Assembly (NCBI RefSeq): GCF_000685315.1 | Contig: NZ_ARYM01000018.1 | Location: 17,561-81,560, forward strand | Origin: Hyphomonas polymorpha PS728 | GTDB lineage: Bacteria > Pseudomonadota > Alphaproteobacteria > Caulobacterales > Hyphomonadaceae | Direction of reading: 5' to 3' | DNA length: 64,000 nucleotides | Shown: positions 47,079 to 53,685 of the stretch, piece after piece | Layout of the letters: the number at the start of each line of letters is the position of its first letter | Position numbering within the stretch: position 1 is the stretch's first letter | Notes under the pieces: model-generated | Told to the model about the DNA's origin: nothing | Database searches by the model: none | Seen by the model: only the letters and a program-made list of their open reading frames with translations | Translations under genes and position numbers: made by a program

Positions 47079-48103
47079 CGCGACTTCTCCAGCTCCGCGA
47101 GCGGCGGCAAGTTCATACCGTCGCTCGCCTCATCCTGGGCCGCGTCCGCGTTGGTGCGGATCGCCGCCCGCAACTTTGCAGACCGTGCGCGTGGATTGGT
47201 TTCCACTTCCTTTTCAGACGGCTGCACCGCCTTGTTTTCCTGCAGTTCAAAGGCCGGCTGCGGCCCCTTGGAGAGCAGCGGCATGTGGCGCGAGCCAGAC
47301 GGCACAGCGCCCGCTTTCTGCTTCATCCACTGCTTCACCAGCCGGTCTTCCAGCGAATGGAAGGTGACAACCACCAGCCGCCCGCCCGGCTTGAGGATAT
47401 GCTCGGCCGCGCGCAGGCCGCGCGCCAGCTCGCCCAGCTCGTCGTTCACATACATCCGAATCGCCTGGAAGGTCAGCGTGGCGGGGTGAACCCGCGCGCC
47501 GCGCCGCCCGCCGACCGCGTCTTCAACCACAGAGGCGAGATCCGCCGTCGTCTCGAACGGCGCCTCCGCCCGGCGCTGCACCAGAACACGGGCAATCCGG
47601 CGGGCGTTTTTCTCTTCGCCCAGACGGAAAATCACATCCGCCAGGCCCTTTTCGCTCATTCTGTTGACCACATCGGCCGCAGACGGACCGCTTCCGCCCA
47701 TGCGCATGTCCAGCGGGCCATCCTTCATGAAGGAAAAACCGCGCTCGGCCTGGTCGATCTGAAAACTGGAAACCCCGATATCGAGCACAACGCCGTCCAC
47801 GGCAGAATGGCCCGCCTGCTCAGCCAGGGTGTCGAGATCGCCGAAGCAGCCGAGCAGGGGCACGAGGCGGGGATTGACCTCCGCCATCTTCTCGGCCCGG
47901 ACAATCGCGTCGAGATCGCGGTCAATGCCGAGTACGGTGCAACGCGCCGCCTGCAGGATGGCAGTGGTGTAGCCGCCACCGCCGAAGGTGCCGTCAATGA
48001 TGACATCGCCATCGGCCGGGGCGAGGGCGGTCAGCACTTCGGCCAGCATCACCGGCAGATGGCCGGGCTCAGCGGGCGTGCGGGGCGTGGCGCGTGTCGA
48101 CAT
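47075..48103 (-). CDS. rsmH: 16S rRNA (cytosine1402-N4)-methyltransferase
   Basis: Methylates N4 of C1402 in 16S rRNA (also called MraW). The 342-residue enzyme starts HLPVMLAEVLTALAP and has the SAM-binding loop DGTFGGGGYTTAIL, VVLDIGVSSFQIDQAERGFSF and a C-terminal VVVTFHSLEDRLVKQWM, all family signatures. Its start shares one base with the mraZ stop (TGATG). Confidence 0.97.
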   Translation of the reverse strand: MSTRATPRTPAEPGHLPVMLAEVLTALAPADGDVIIDGTFGGGGYTTAILQAARCTVLGIDRDLDAIVRAEKMAEVNPRLVPLLGCFGDLDTLAEQAGHSAVDGVVLDIGVSSFQIDQAERGFSFMKDGPLDMRMGGSGPSAADVVNRMSEKGLADVIFRLGEEKNARRIARVLVQRRAEAPFETTADLASVVEDAVGGRRGARVHPATLTFQAIRMYVNDELGELARGLRAAEHILKPGGRLVVVTFHSLEDRLVKQWMKQKAGAVPSGSRHMPLLSKGPQPAFELQENKAVQPSEKEVETNPRARSAKLRAAIRTNADAAQDEASDGMNLPPLAELEKSR

Positions 48104-48597
48104 CAGCCCGCCTCCCCACGTCCGGCCGCGGCCCGGCGCTGGCGCACCTTATTATAGGCCGACGCAAAGGCATCGAGCGTTTCAGGCGCGTTGACGATCG
48201 AGCGCATCCGCATCTGATGCAGGCTGAAGCGCTCCGGGTTCCAGATGCGGAAACTGTCCATCTGGCCGGAAAACTTGATCTTGCCACTGAGGTCTGCCGC
48301 TTCGCAGAGATCCTCGGGCAGCTTCACCCGGCCGGTATCGTCGATCTTGAGATCGGCCGACGCGGCGATGATGCAGGTGACGATGGCTTCGCGGATAGGC
48401 GATTGCAGCGGCAGTTCGGCCAGGGTCTCGCGGTAGAGCTCCATCAGCTCCTCGCCGCCACCCTCAAGCGCGCCGGACCCATCCGGGGCCTGCCAGATGA
48501 AAACGCGATTTGACCCGCCCAATGCGGCGCGGAAAGGTGCAGGGATCGAAACCCTGCCCTTTGCGTCAATAGCGCCCTCATAGGTGGAAACAAACAC
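48103..48597 (-). CDS. mraZ: Transcriptional regulator MraZ
   Basis: A 164-residue DNA-binding protein with two tandem SpoVT-AbrB-like halves. The first begins FVSTYEGAIDAKGRVSIPAPFR; the second has DLKIDDTGRVKLPEDLCEAADL. In E. coli MraZ represses its own promoter and the dcw cluster by binding TGGG-type repeats; a strong set of such repeats lies 58-190 nt upstream here. The start codon is GTG 48597 with AGG just before it. It is the first gene of the cluster. Confidence 0.94.
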   Translation of the reverse strand: MFVSTYEGAIDAKGRVSIPAPFRAALGGSNRVFIWQAPDGSGALEGGGEELMELYRETLAELPLQSPIREAIVTCIIAASADLKIDDTGRVKLPEDLCEAADLSGKIKFSGQMDSFRIWNPERFSLHQMRMRSIVNAPETLDAFASAYNKVRQRRAAAGRGEAG

Positions 48598-48654
48598 CCG
48601 CCTAGCCCAATCTTATCTGCCTAAACCCCGCCATGGGTAAACCATGTGTAAATT

Positions 48655-48699
48655 TGGAGTATCATGGGCACGCATGGGCCTCAATGGGCACCACTGGCG
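48655..48699 (+). promoter_or_regulatory. MraZ-type repeat array, cluster 1
   Basis: Pentamers stand at an exact 10-nt period: TGGAG 48655, TGGGC 48665, TGGGC 48675, TGGGC 48685 and TGGCG 48695. Three are perfect and two are near matches at either end, each separated by 5 nt. E. coli MraZ is known to bind TGGGN repeats with 5-nt spacers before mraZ. The repeats are written on the plus strand, opposite to mraZ; whether orientation matters is uncertain. The array begins 58 nt upstream of the mraZ GTG. Confidence 0.78.
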
Positions 48700-48772
48700 A
48701 ATCAGAATTTCCACATTGGACCAATTGAGGAACAAAAAGCGCTCATCATCGGAACGCTACGCAACTCTCAAA

Positions 48773-48787
48773 TGGGCAGACATGGGA
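48773..48787 (+). promoter_or_regulatory. MraZ-type repeat pair, cluster 2
   Basis: TGGGC (48773-48777) and TGGGA (48783-48787) have the same 10-nt period and 5-nt spacer as cluster 1, but lie 74 nt further upstream. The pair may be a second MraZ site allowing looping, or chance; the shared spacing favours function. Confidence 0.5.
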
Positions 48788-48946
48788 AACCCTGCAAAAC
48801 CTTAGCAGAAACCGGGGCTTAGGTGCCCGTGTTGCGATGCCGCATCGCTTGCCCGCCAGAGATGCAATCGCGCAGCTTTTGCCGGTTTCCTTACCAAGAA
48901 TACATGCGCGCGGCGGGGTATTGCCCACACCCGGCCCCTCCCCGCC

Positions 48947-48984
48947 CAAAAAGAAGCCCCCGGACCCATAAAGGCCCAGGGGCT
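48947..48984 (-). terminator. Intrinsic terminator after ahpD
   Basis: On the minus strand AGCCCCT and the matching GGGGGCT (with inner GG/CC pairs around a T-rich loop) form a hairpin followed by TCTTTTT. It lies 25-60 nt past the ahpD stop and insulates the ahp operon from the mra promoter region. Confidence 0.8.
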
Positions 48985-49009
48985 CCCATTCGGGATTCGC
49001 GAAGTGCGG

Positions 49010-49552
49010 TCAGGCAGGCTCTGCCGCCAGCGCCGCTTCCGCCGCCAGGATGCGCGCCGCAGCGTTGACCACTGCGCCGATCCGGATCGCCGCCTGGATC
49101 TGCTCGCTGGTCATGCCGTGCTTGCGCAGCTCGGCCTCATGCGCGTCGAGGCACATGCCGCAGCCATTGATCGCCGACACCGCAAGCGACCACAGCTCGA
49201 AATCGGCCTTCTCCACGCCCGGATTGCCGATCACGTTCATCCGCAGGCGGGCGGGCAGCGTGGTGTAGGTGGTGTTCGAAACCAGGTGCGTGGCGCGGTA
49301 ATAGACATTGTTCATGCCCATGATGGCGCTGGCGGCCTTCGCTGCAGTCAGCGCTTCGGCCGAGAGCTTGCCGCGCGCTTCGGCTTCGATGGCGCGCAGC
49401 GTCTGGGGCTCGCCTACAGCATGGGCAGAGGCCAGGTAGCAGCCATATTTCTGCTGGTCGTTCAGGATCGTTTCGTTCGCCAGAGAACCGATATTGAGAC
49501 GGATATCCTTGGCATAGTCCGGAATCAGGGTCTTCAGGGTTTCAAGCGACAT
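49010..49552 (-). CDS. ahpD: Alkylhydroperoxidase AhpD
   Basis: A 180-residue all-helical enzyme that, in mycobacteria, reduces AhpC through the lipoylated dihydrolipoamide succinyltransferase system, giving NADH-linked peroxide removal. The redox pair is CGMC in [18 protein letters not shown], followed by the conserved His of the proton relay. An upstream Glu (~118-120) usual in AhpD is likely present. It is the second gene of the ahpC-ahpD pair, with AGGAG 7 nt upstream of ATG 49552, and is followed by a terminator. Confidence 0.95.
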   Translation of the reverse strand: MSLETLKTLIPDYAKDIRLNIGSLANETILNDQQKYGCYLASAHAVGEPQTLRAIEAEARGKLSAEALTAAKAASAIMGMNNVYYRATHLVSNTTYTTLPARLRMNVIGNPGVEKADFELWSLAVSAINGCGMCLDAHEAELRKHGMTSEQIQAAIRIGAVVNAAARILAAEAALAAEPA

Positions 49553-49593
49553 CGCGCACTCCTGTCAGTCTTCGAAAATGGAAAGGCGAATAA

Positions 49594-49665
49594 CCAGCTG
49601 GTCCCGACCGCGCCCGCCATGGGCGGGGGGACGTGGGGGCAGGCGCAAGGCCCGGAACCAGCTGG
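49594..49665 (-). promoter_or_regulatory. Nested inverted repeats between ahpC and ahpD
   Basis: CCAGCTGGT (49594-49602) is the reverse complement of ACCAGCTGG (49657-49665). Inside lies a second hairpin, CCCGCC-ATG-GGCGGG (49613-49627). CCAGCTGG is itself a palindrome, so alternative pairings are possible. The element fills most of the 126-nt ahpC-ahpD gap, and could be a processing hairpin or partial terminator that gives more AhpC than AhpD. Confidence 0.5.
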
Positions 49666-49678
49666 CATTCAGTCTCGC

Positions 49679-50236
49679 TTAGGCGAGCTCGAGCGTCTTG
49701 CCGCCAACCGGACGGTTGCACGGGCAGAGCTCGTCCGTCTGCAGAGCGTCGAGCACGCGCAGGGTGTCCTGCGGATTACGGCCAACGTTCAGGTTGGTGA
49801 CGTAGACGTGCTGGATGACATTGTGCGGGTCGACGATGAAGGTGGCGCGGTAAGCAACGCCGGCGCCTTCTTCGCGCACGCCGAGGCCATCGACGAGCGA
49901 GCCGTTGGTGTCCGCGAATTGCCAGATCGGCAGTTCTTTCAGGTCGCCATGCTCACGGCGCCAGGCGAGCTTCACGAACTCGTTGTCGGTCGAGCCGCCG
50001 AGCACAACAGCATCGCGGTCAGCGAATTCCGGGGCAAGACGCGCGAATTCGGCGATCTCGGTCGGGCAGACGAAGGTGAAGTCCTTCGGGTAGAAGAAGA
50101 TGACTTTCCAGAGGCCGGGGAAGCTGTCCTGGGTCAGCGGCTCGAAAGCGCTTTCGCCATTCTGTTCGTGTTGCATGAATTTCGGTTTCACGCCGGTGAT
50201 CTGGAAGTCAGGCAGTTTCTGGCCGATGCCAAGCAT
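49679..50236 (-). CDS. ahpC: Peroxiredoxin AhpC (mycobacterial/AhpD-linked type)
   Basis: Reduces hydrogen peroxide and organic hydroperoxides. The 185-residue 2-Cys peroxiredoxin has the peroxidatic Cys in FTFVCPTEIAEF (~residue 58) and Cys residues in the C-terminal ALQTDELCPCNRPVGG, as in AhpC proteins that pair with AhpD rather than AhpF. It is divergent from oxyR across an OxyR-like site, so it is probably induced by peroxide. ATG 50236 is preceded by GAGGAGACC. Confidence 0.96.
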   Translation of the reverse strand: MLGIGQKLPDFQITGVKPKFMQHEQNGESAFEPLTQDSFPGLWKVIFFYPKDFTFVCPTEIAEFARLAPEFADRDAVVLGGSTDNEFVKLAWRREHGDLKELPIWQFADTNGSLVDGLGVREEGAGVAYRATFIVDPHNVIQHVYVTNLNVGRNPQDTLRVLDALQTDELCPCNRPVGGKTLELA

Positions 50237-50321
50237 AGGGAGGTCTCCTCAAACGATTTGCTGGCCTGCTTCGGTGGCTGCAGGCAGCTCCCGAATTGGT
50301 GCAGCGCACGCAATAAAGAAA

Positions 50322-50358
50322 ATTGATAATTCCGATTTATCGTATAGATTATCCCTAT
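50322..50358. promoter_or_regulatory. OxyR-binding site between ahpC and oxyR
   Basis: The tetranucleotides ATTG (50322), CGAT (50333), ATAG (50344) and CTAT (50355) stand at exact 11-nt steps, matching the four-part OxyR pattern ATAG-N7-CTAT-N7-ATAG-N7-CTAT. The oxyR-proximal half is perfect and the distal half has one mismatch per element. The site runs into the oxyR ATG (50357), so bound OxyR should block its own gene while activating ahpC. A TTGATA (50323) with GATTAT (50347) at 18 nt would start oxyR mRNA at about its ATG. Confidence 0.82.
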
Positions 50359-51274
50359 GATCCTTCCGACGCTCCGCCAGCTTCAATTCCTCGTCGCCCT
50401 CGGTGAAACGGGCTCTTTCTCCCGTGCTGCCGAGGCTTGTCACGTCACCCAGCCCACCCTTTCGGCGGGCATAAAGGAGCTGGAAGATCTCTTCGGGGTT
50501 GCCCTGGCCGAGCGGGAATCCCGCGGCGCCACATTGACGCATGCCGGGGAAATAGCCGTCGCGCGCGCTTCTGCCCTGCTGGCGGACGCCCACGCCCTCG
50601 TCCAGGCGGTCACCAGCGCCGGCGCCCTCTTCTCCGGTCCGTTCCATCTGGGCGCCATTCCCACCATCGCGCCCTTCGTGCTGCCCCAAATCGTCGGCCA
50701 GCTCACCCGGCGCTATCCCGACCTCAAACTCTACCTCACCGAAGACCGCACCCATCGCCTGATCGACCAGCTGCGCGCCCGGACGCTCGACGCCGCCTTC
50801 ATCGCACTCCCCTGGGAAGCGCCGGGCATCGAGGTGATGACCCTGTTCGACGACGAGTTCCTGCTCGCTGCCCCGGCCAGCCACCCGCTCAGCCGGAAGA
50901 ACGGCCTCTCCCCGGAAGACCTTCAGGGCGAAGACGTGCTGCTGCTGGAAGATGGCCACTGCCTGCGCGACCATGCTGTCTCGGTCTGCCGCCTGAAGGC
51001 CGGCGCCGGGCGCGAGCAGGTCGCCGCCACCTCGCTCGGCACGCTGGTCAACATGGTCGCCGGCGGTCTTGGTGTCTCGCTGATCCCGCGCCTGGCTGCG
51101 GATAACGGCCTCACCCTCGGCCCGGATGTCGCCGTGCGCTCCTTCGTCAACCCGATCATCGGCCGCCAGGTTGGCATTGCCTGGAAGTCCGGCAGCCCGC
51201 GCGAAGCCGAAGCCCGCAAGCTCGGCGAACTGGTACGCGAACGCCTGCGGCCCGATGGCAGCGCCATGACCTGA
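50357..51274 (+). CDS. oxyR: Hydrogen peroxide-sensing LysR regulator OxyR
   Basis: A 305-residue LysR-family activator. The winged HTH occupies ~1-62 (LRQLQFLVALGETGSFSRAA, then SAGIKELEDLFG), followed by the sensor domain with the redox cysteines in LLLEDGHCLRDHAVSVCRLKAG, equivalent to E. coli Cys199 and Cys208. These residues separate OxyR from general LysR proteins. It is divergent from ahpC-ahpD. The start begins MILPTLRQLQF, correct for the family, yet there is no Shine-Dalgarno sequence in front and an OxyR site overlaps the ATG, so translation may be from a leaderless mRNA. Confidence 0.96.
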   Translation: MILPTLRQLQFLVALGETGSFSRAAEACHVTQPTLSAGIKELEDLFGVALAERESRGATLTHAGEIAVARASALLADAHALVQAVTSAGALFSGPFHLGAIPTIAPFVLPQIVGQLTRRYPDLKLYLTEDRTHRLIDQLRARTLDAAFIALPWEAPGIEVMTLFDDEFLLAAPASHPLSRKNGLSPEDLQGEDVLLLEDGHCLRDHAVSVCRLKAGAGREQVAATSLGTLVNMVAGGLGVSLIPRLAADNGLTLGPDVAVRSFVNPIIGRQVGIAWKSGSPREAEARKLGELVRERLRPDGSAMT

Positions 51275-51401
51275 AAAGTCTTGAGCCGGGCCCCTACCGC
51301 ACACTCACCAAGCAGAGTATCAGCGGAAAATCGGGGCTTCGGACAAGGGACTTTGCATCAGCCATGAGGGGGCACGCAGCAGGGGTCAGCGGTAAGCCAT
51401 C

Positions 51402-52592
51402 ATGGGCCTGAGCGCATCCTGGCGCGCCGCCCTGGCGGCGGGCGCTGTCAACCTCGTTCTCGGCGCAAACCTGCCCTACCTGCCGGTCTGGATGGAGCGC
51501 GCCGCCGGCATGTCCGGCGCCGAGATTGCCGGCGCCAGCACGCTTGCCATCCTCATCCGCATCTTCGCCGGCCCGCTGACGGCCGGAATCGCCCAGGATC
51601 ACGGTCTGCGCGGCACGCTGGCCGCCGTCATGGCAATCGCGCTGGGCGGATATGTGCTGCTCTTTCCGGATACGCCGCGCGCGGTCGATTTCTTTCTCTG
51701 TGTCGTGATTTACAGCGCCATGAATGTGATGGGCCCGCTGTTTGAAGCGGTCCTGGTCTTCGGCACCCGCAATGGCCGGCCCGATTATGGCGAAGGCCGC
51801 GCCATCGCCTCGGCCGCCTTTGTCATTGCCAATCTCGCCGGCGGCGCCATCCTCGGCGCTTGGGGGCCGGACTGGGTTCTGGTCTATCTGATCGCCGCCT
51901 GCGTCGTCGCCGCCATCGCGCCCCTTTTCACCAAGCAGGGCGCCCGCGCCGCCGTCGCCCGCCGCCCGCTGATCTCCACCTTCACCGACTCCTTCACCCT
52001 CTACCGGATACCCGGCGTGTTCGTGTACCTGCTCGCCGCCGCCCTGATCCAGGCAAGCCATGGGGCGTACTATGCGTTCGCCTCCAATATCTGGATCGCG
52101 CAGGGCATCGATGGCAGCCATATCGGCGCGCTCTGGGCCATCGGCGTGGCGGCGGAAATCCTGCTGCTGCTGGTCTCCCGCCAGCTTCTGAAGAACATGA
52201 ACTACTACACCATGCTCTGGATCGGCGGCCTCGGCGCCCTCATCCGCTGGACCGCCGCTGGCTTCGTCCTGCCGGTGGAAGCGGTCTATGTGTTCCAGAC
52301 CCTGCACGCCGCCAGCTTCGCCATGACGCATATCGGAACGATGCGTTTCCTTCAGGCCGCCCTGCCGGATGACAAGCTCTCGCTCGCCTATTCGGCCAAT
52401 GGCGCGCTGATCTTCGGCCCGGCCATGGCCGTCACCGGCCTCGCCGCCGGCCTCGCCTATGACGCCCTCGCGCCGGGCGGCATCGAGGCGCAGACGAAAC
52501 TCTACTGGCTGATGGTCGTCATCATCCTCGCCGGCCTCGCCCTCACCTGGCGCGCCACCCGCCAGCCGATCCACCCTGTTTCTCAACCCTGA
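51402..52592 (+). CDS. MFS transporter, HcaT/MFS_1-like type
   Basis: A 396-residue carrier with ~12 helices, starting LSASWRAALAAGAVNLVLGA and with INYSAM-type helices like the phenylpropionate permease (HcaT) / MFS_1-like family (YLPVWMERAAGMSGAEIAGAS; IRIFAGPLTAGIAQDHG). The substrate is unknown; members often move aromatic acids or nucleosides. The start at ATG 51402 has only a weak upstream site. It lies 127 nt after oxyR on the same strand, with no terminator seen between them. Confidence 0.8.
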   Translation: MGLSASWRAALAAGAVNLVLGANLPYLPVWMERAAGMSGAEIAGASTLAILIRIFAGPLTAGIAQDHGLRGTLAAVMAIALGGYVLLFPDTPRAVDFFLCVVIYSAMNVMGPLFEAVLVFGTRNGRPDYGEGRAIASAAFVIANLAGGAILGAWGPDWVLVYLIAACVVAAIAPLFTKQGARAAVARRPLISTFTDSFTLYRIPGVFVYLLAAALIQASHGAYYAFASNIWIAQGIDGSHIGALWAIGVAAEILLLLVSRQLLKNMNYYTMLWIGGLGALIRWTAAGFVLPVEAVYVFQTLHAASFAMTHIGTMRFLQAALPDDKLSLAYSANGALIFGPAMAVTGLAAGLAYDALAPGGIEAQTKLYWLMVVIILAGLALTWRATRQPIHPVSQP

Positions 52593-52622
52593 CATCCCTG
52601 AAGCGCCCGCACGCGCGCCCGC

Positions 52623-52655
52623 TTGACACGCCCGTTATATAACAGGTTATATAAC
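52623..52655 (+). promoter_or_regulatory. MarR-type palindrome pair over a promoter
   Basis: The palindrome GTTATATAAC occurs at 52634-52643 and again at 52646-52655, separated by AG. A TTGACA (-35) stands at 52623-52628, and TTATAT at 52647 is 18 nt further on and falls inside the second palindrome, as would be expected of a -10 blocked by a bound repressor. The array lies 23 nt before the ATG of the MarR-GNAT gene, so it is a probable autoregulatory operator. Confidence 0.78.
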
Positions 52656-52677
52656 TCATGATTTGAAGGAGGCCCTG

Positions 52678-53661
52678 ATGGCCAGAGACGTTCTTGCAGA
52701 GATGGGCTACCTCGCCCTCGGCAGCCGGTTGAAGCGCCTGGCCGAGAAGATGCAGGCCGACGCCACCAAAGTGTTTGCTGATCGCGGCCTGCCCATTCAG
52801 GGCACGCATTTTCCCTTGCTCGCCGCGCTCACAACCTATGGCCCGATGAGCGTCACCGAAGCGGTCGAGGCCGTCGGCATCAGCCAGCCGGCCGTGACCC
52901 GCATCCACAACGCCCTGCAGAAAATCGGCATCACCACGACCAGCCGCGTGAAGGGCGACAACCGCCAGAAGCTGATCCGCCTCACGCCCGAGGGCGAATC
53001 CCTGCTGGAAGAGTTGAAAGCCGATCTCTGGCCGCAGGTGCGCCGCGCCGCGCAGGGGCTCTGTGAAGGCGAAGAAACCGGCTTCCTCTCCTGGATCGCC
53101 CGGCTGGAAGGCGCGCTTCAGCAACGCTCCCTGCACGACCGTATCCGCGACGAGGGCGCCAGCAGCCGCCCGGCTTTGCGGCTGGTCGAGTTTGATGACC
53201 GCCTCGCGCCGGAGTTCGACGCCATCACCCGAGAATGGGTGGAAGCCATGTTCACGCTGGAAAAGAAGGACATCGAAATCATCGAAAACCCGCGCGAAAA
53301 AATTCTCGCGCCGGGCGGAGAGATCCTGTTCGTTGAGGCAGAGGGCCTCGGCATCATCGGCACCTGCGCGCTGATGCCGGTGGAGGGAAACATCTTCGAG
53401 CTGACCAAGATGGGCGTGCGCGCCTCCGCCCGCGGTCTGAAGGCAGGCGAATTCCTCCTTGACCGGACGATAGAACGGGCCCGCCAGATGCCGATTGGCG
53501 AGCTGTTCCTGCTCACTAATTCAAAATGCGCCGCCGCCATCCATCTCTATGAAAAGGCCGGCTTCGTGCATGACGCTGGCATCATGGCACGCTATGGCGC
53601 CAGCTATGCGCGGGCCAATGTGGCGATGTCCTACGATCTCTCGAAACCGCCCCGGACCTGA
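52678..53661 (+). CDS. MarR-type regulator fused to a GNAT acetyltransferase
   Basis: A ~327-residue fusion. Residues ~1-145 form a winged-helix MarR domain (MSVTEAVEAVGISQPAVTRIHNALQK, wing IGITTTSRVKGDNRQKLIRLT). Residues ~165-325 form a GNAT fold (ELTKMGVRASARGLKAGEFLLDRTI, the R/Q-x-x-G-x-A-like acetyl-CoA loop, then LTNSKCAAAIHLYEKAGFV). Such two-domain proteins are known in many bacteria; their acetyl acceptor is unknown. ATG 52678 is chosen over TTG 52663 because AGGAGG ends 4 nt before it. The operator at 52634-52655 supports autoregulation. Confidence 0.88.
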   Translation: MARDVLAEMGYLALGSRLKRLAEKMQADATKVFADRGLPIQGTHFPLLAALTTYGPMSVTEAVEAVGISQPAVTRIHNALQKIGITTTSRVKGDNRQKLIRLTPEGESLLEELKADLWPQVRRAAQGLCEGEETGFLSWIARLEGALQQRSLHDRIRDEGASSRPALRLVEFDDRLAPEFDAITREWVEAMFTLEKKDIEIIENPREKILAPGGEILFVEAEGLGIIGTCALMPVEGNIFELTKMGVRASARGLKAGEFLLDRTIERARQMPIGELFLLTNSKCAAAIHLYEKAGFVHDAGIMARYGASYARANVAMSYDLSKPPRT

Positions 53662-53685
53662 TCCGGGCCGGCTTCAAAAGTCACA

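Larger units (their letters stand above)
48598..49009. other. Intergenic region between the dcw cluster and ahpD
   Basis: A 412-nt gap without a convincing gene. It contains the TGGG repeat arrays (48655-48699 and 48773-48787), so it must carry the mraZ promoter on the minus strand, and the ahpD terminator (48947-48984). A possible mraZ promoter is TTTACC near 48638 with GATAAG near 48615 (18-nt spacing), but the match is modest. A 67-codon minus-strand frame at 48746-48949 has odd Cys-rich composition and no ribosome site. Confidence 0.6.

Noticed and set aside
48746..48949. Small 67-codon frame upstream of mraZ
   Set aside because: No ribosome site, unusual Cys/Arg content, and it overlaps the repeat cluster 2 and the approach to the ahpD terminator.
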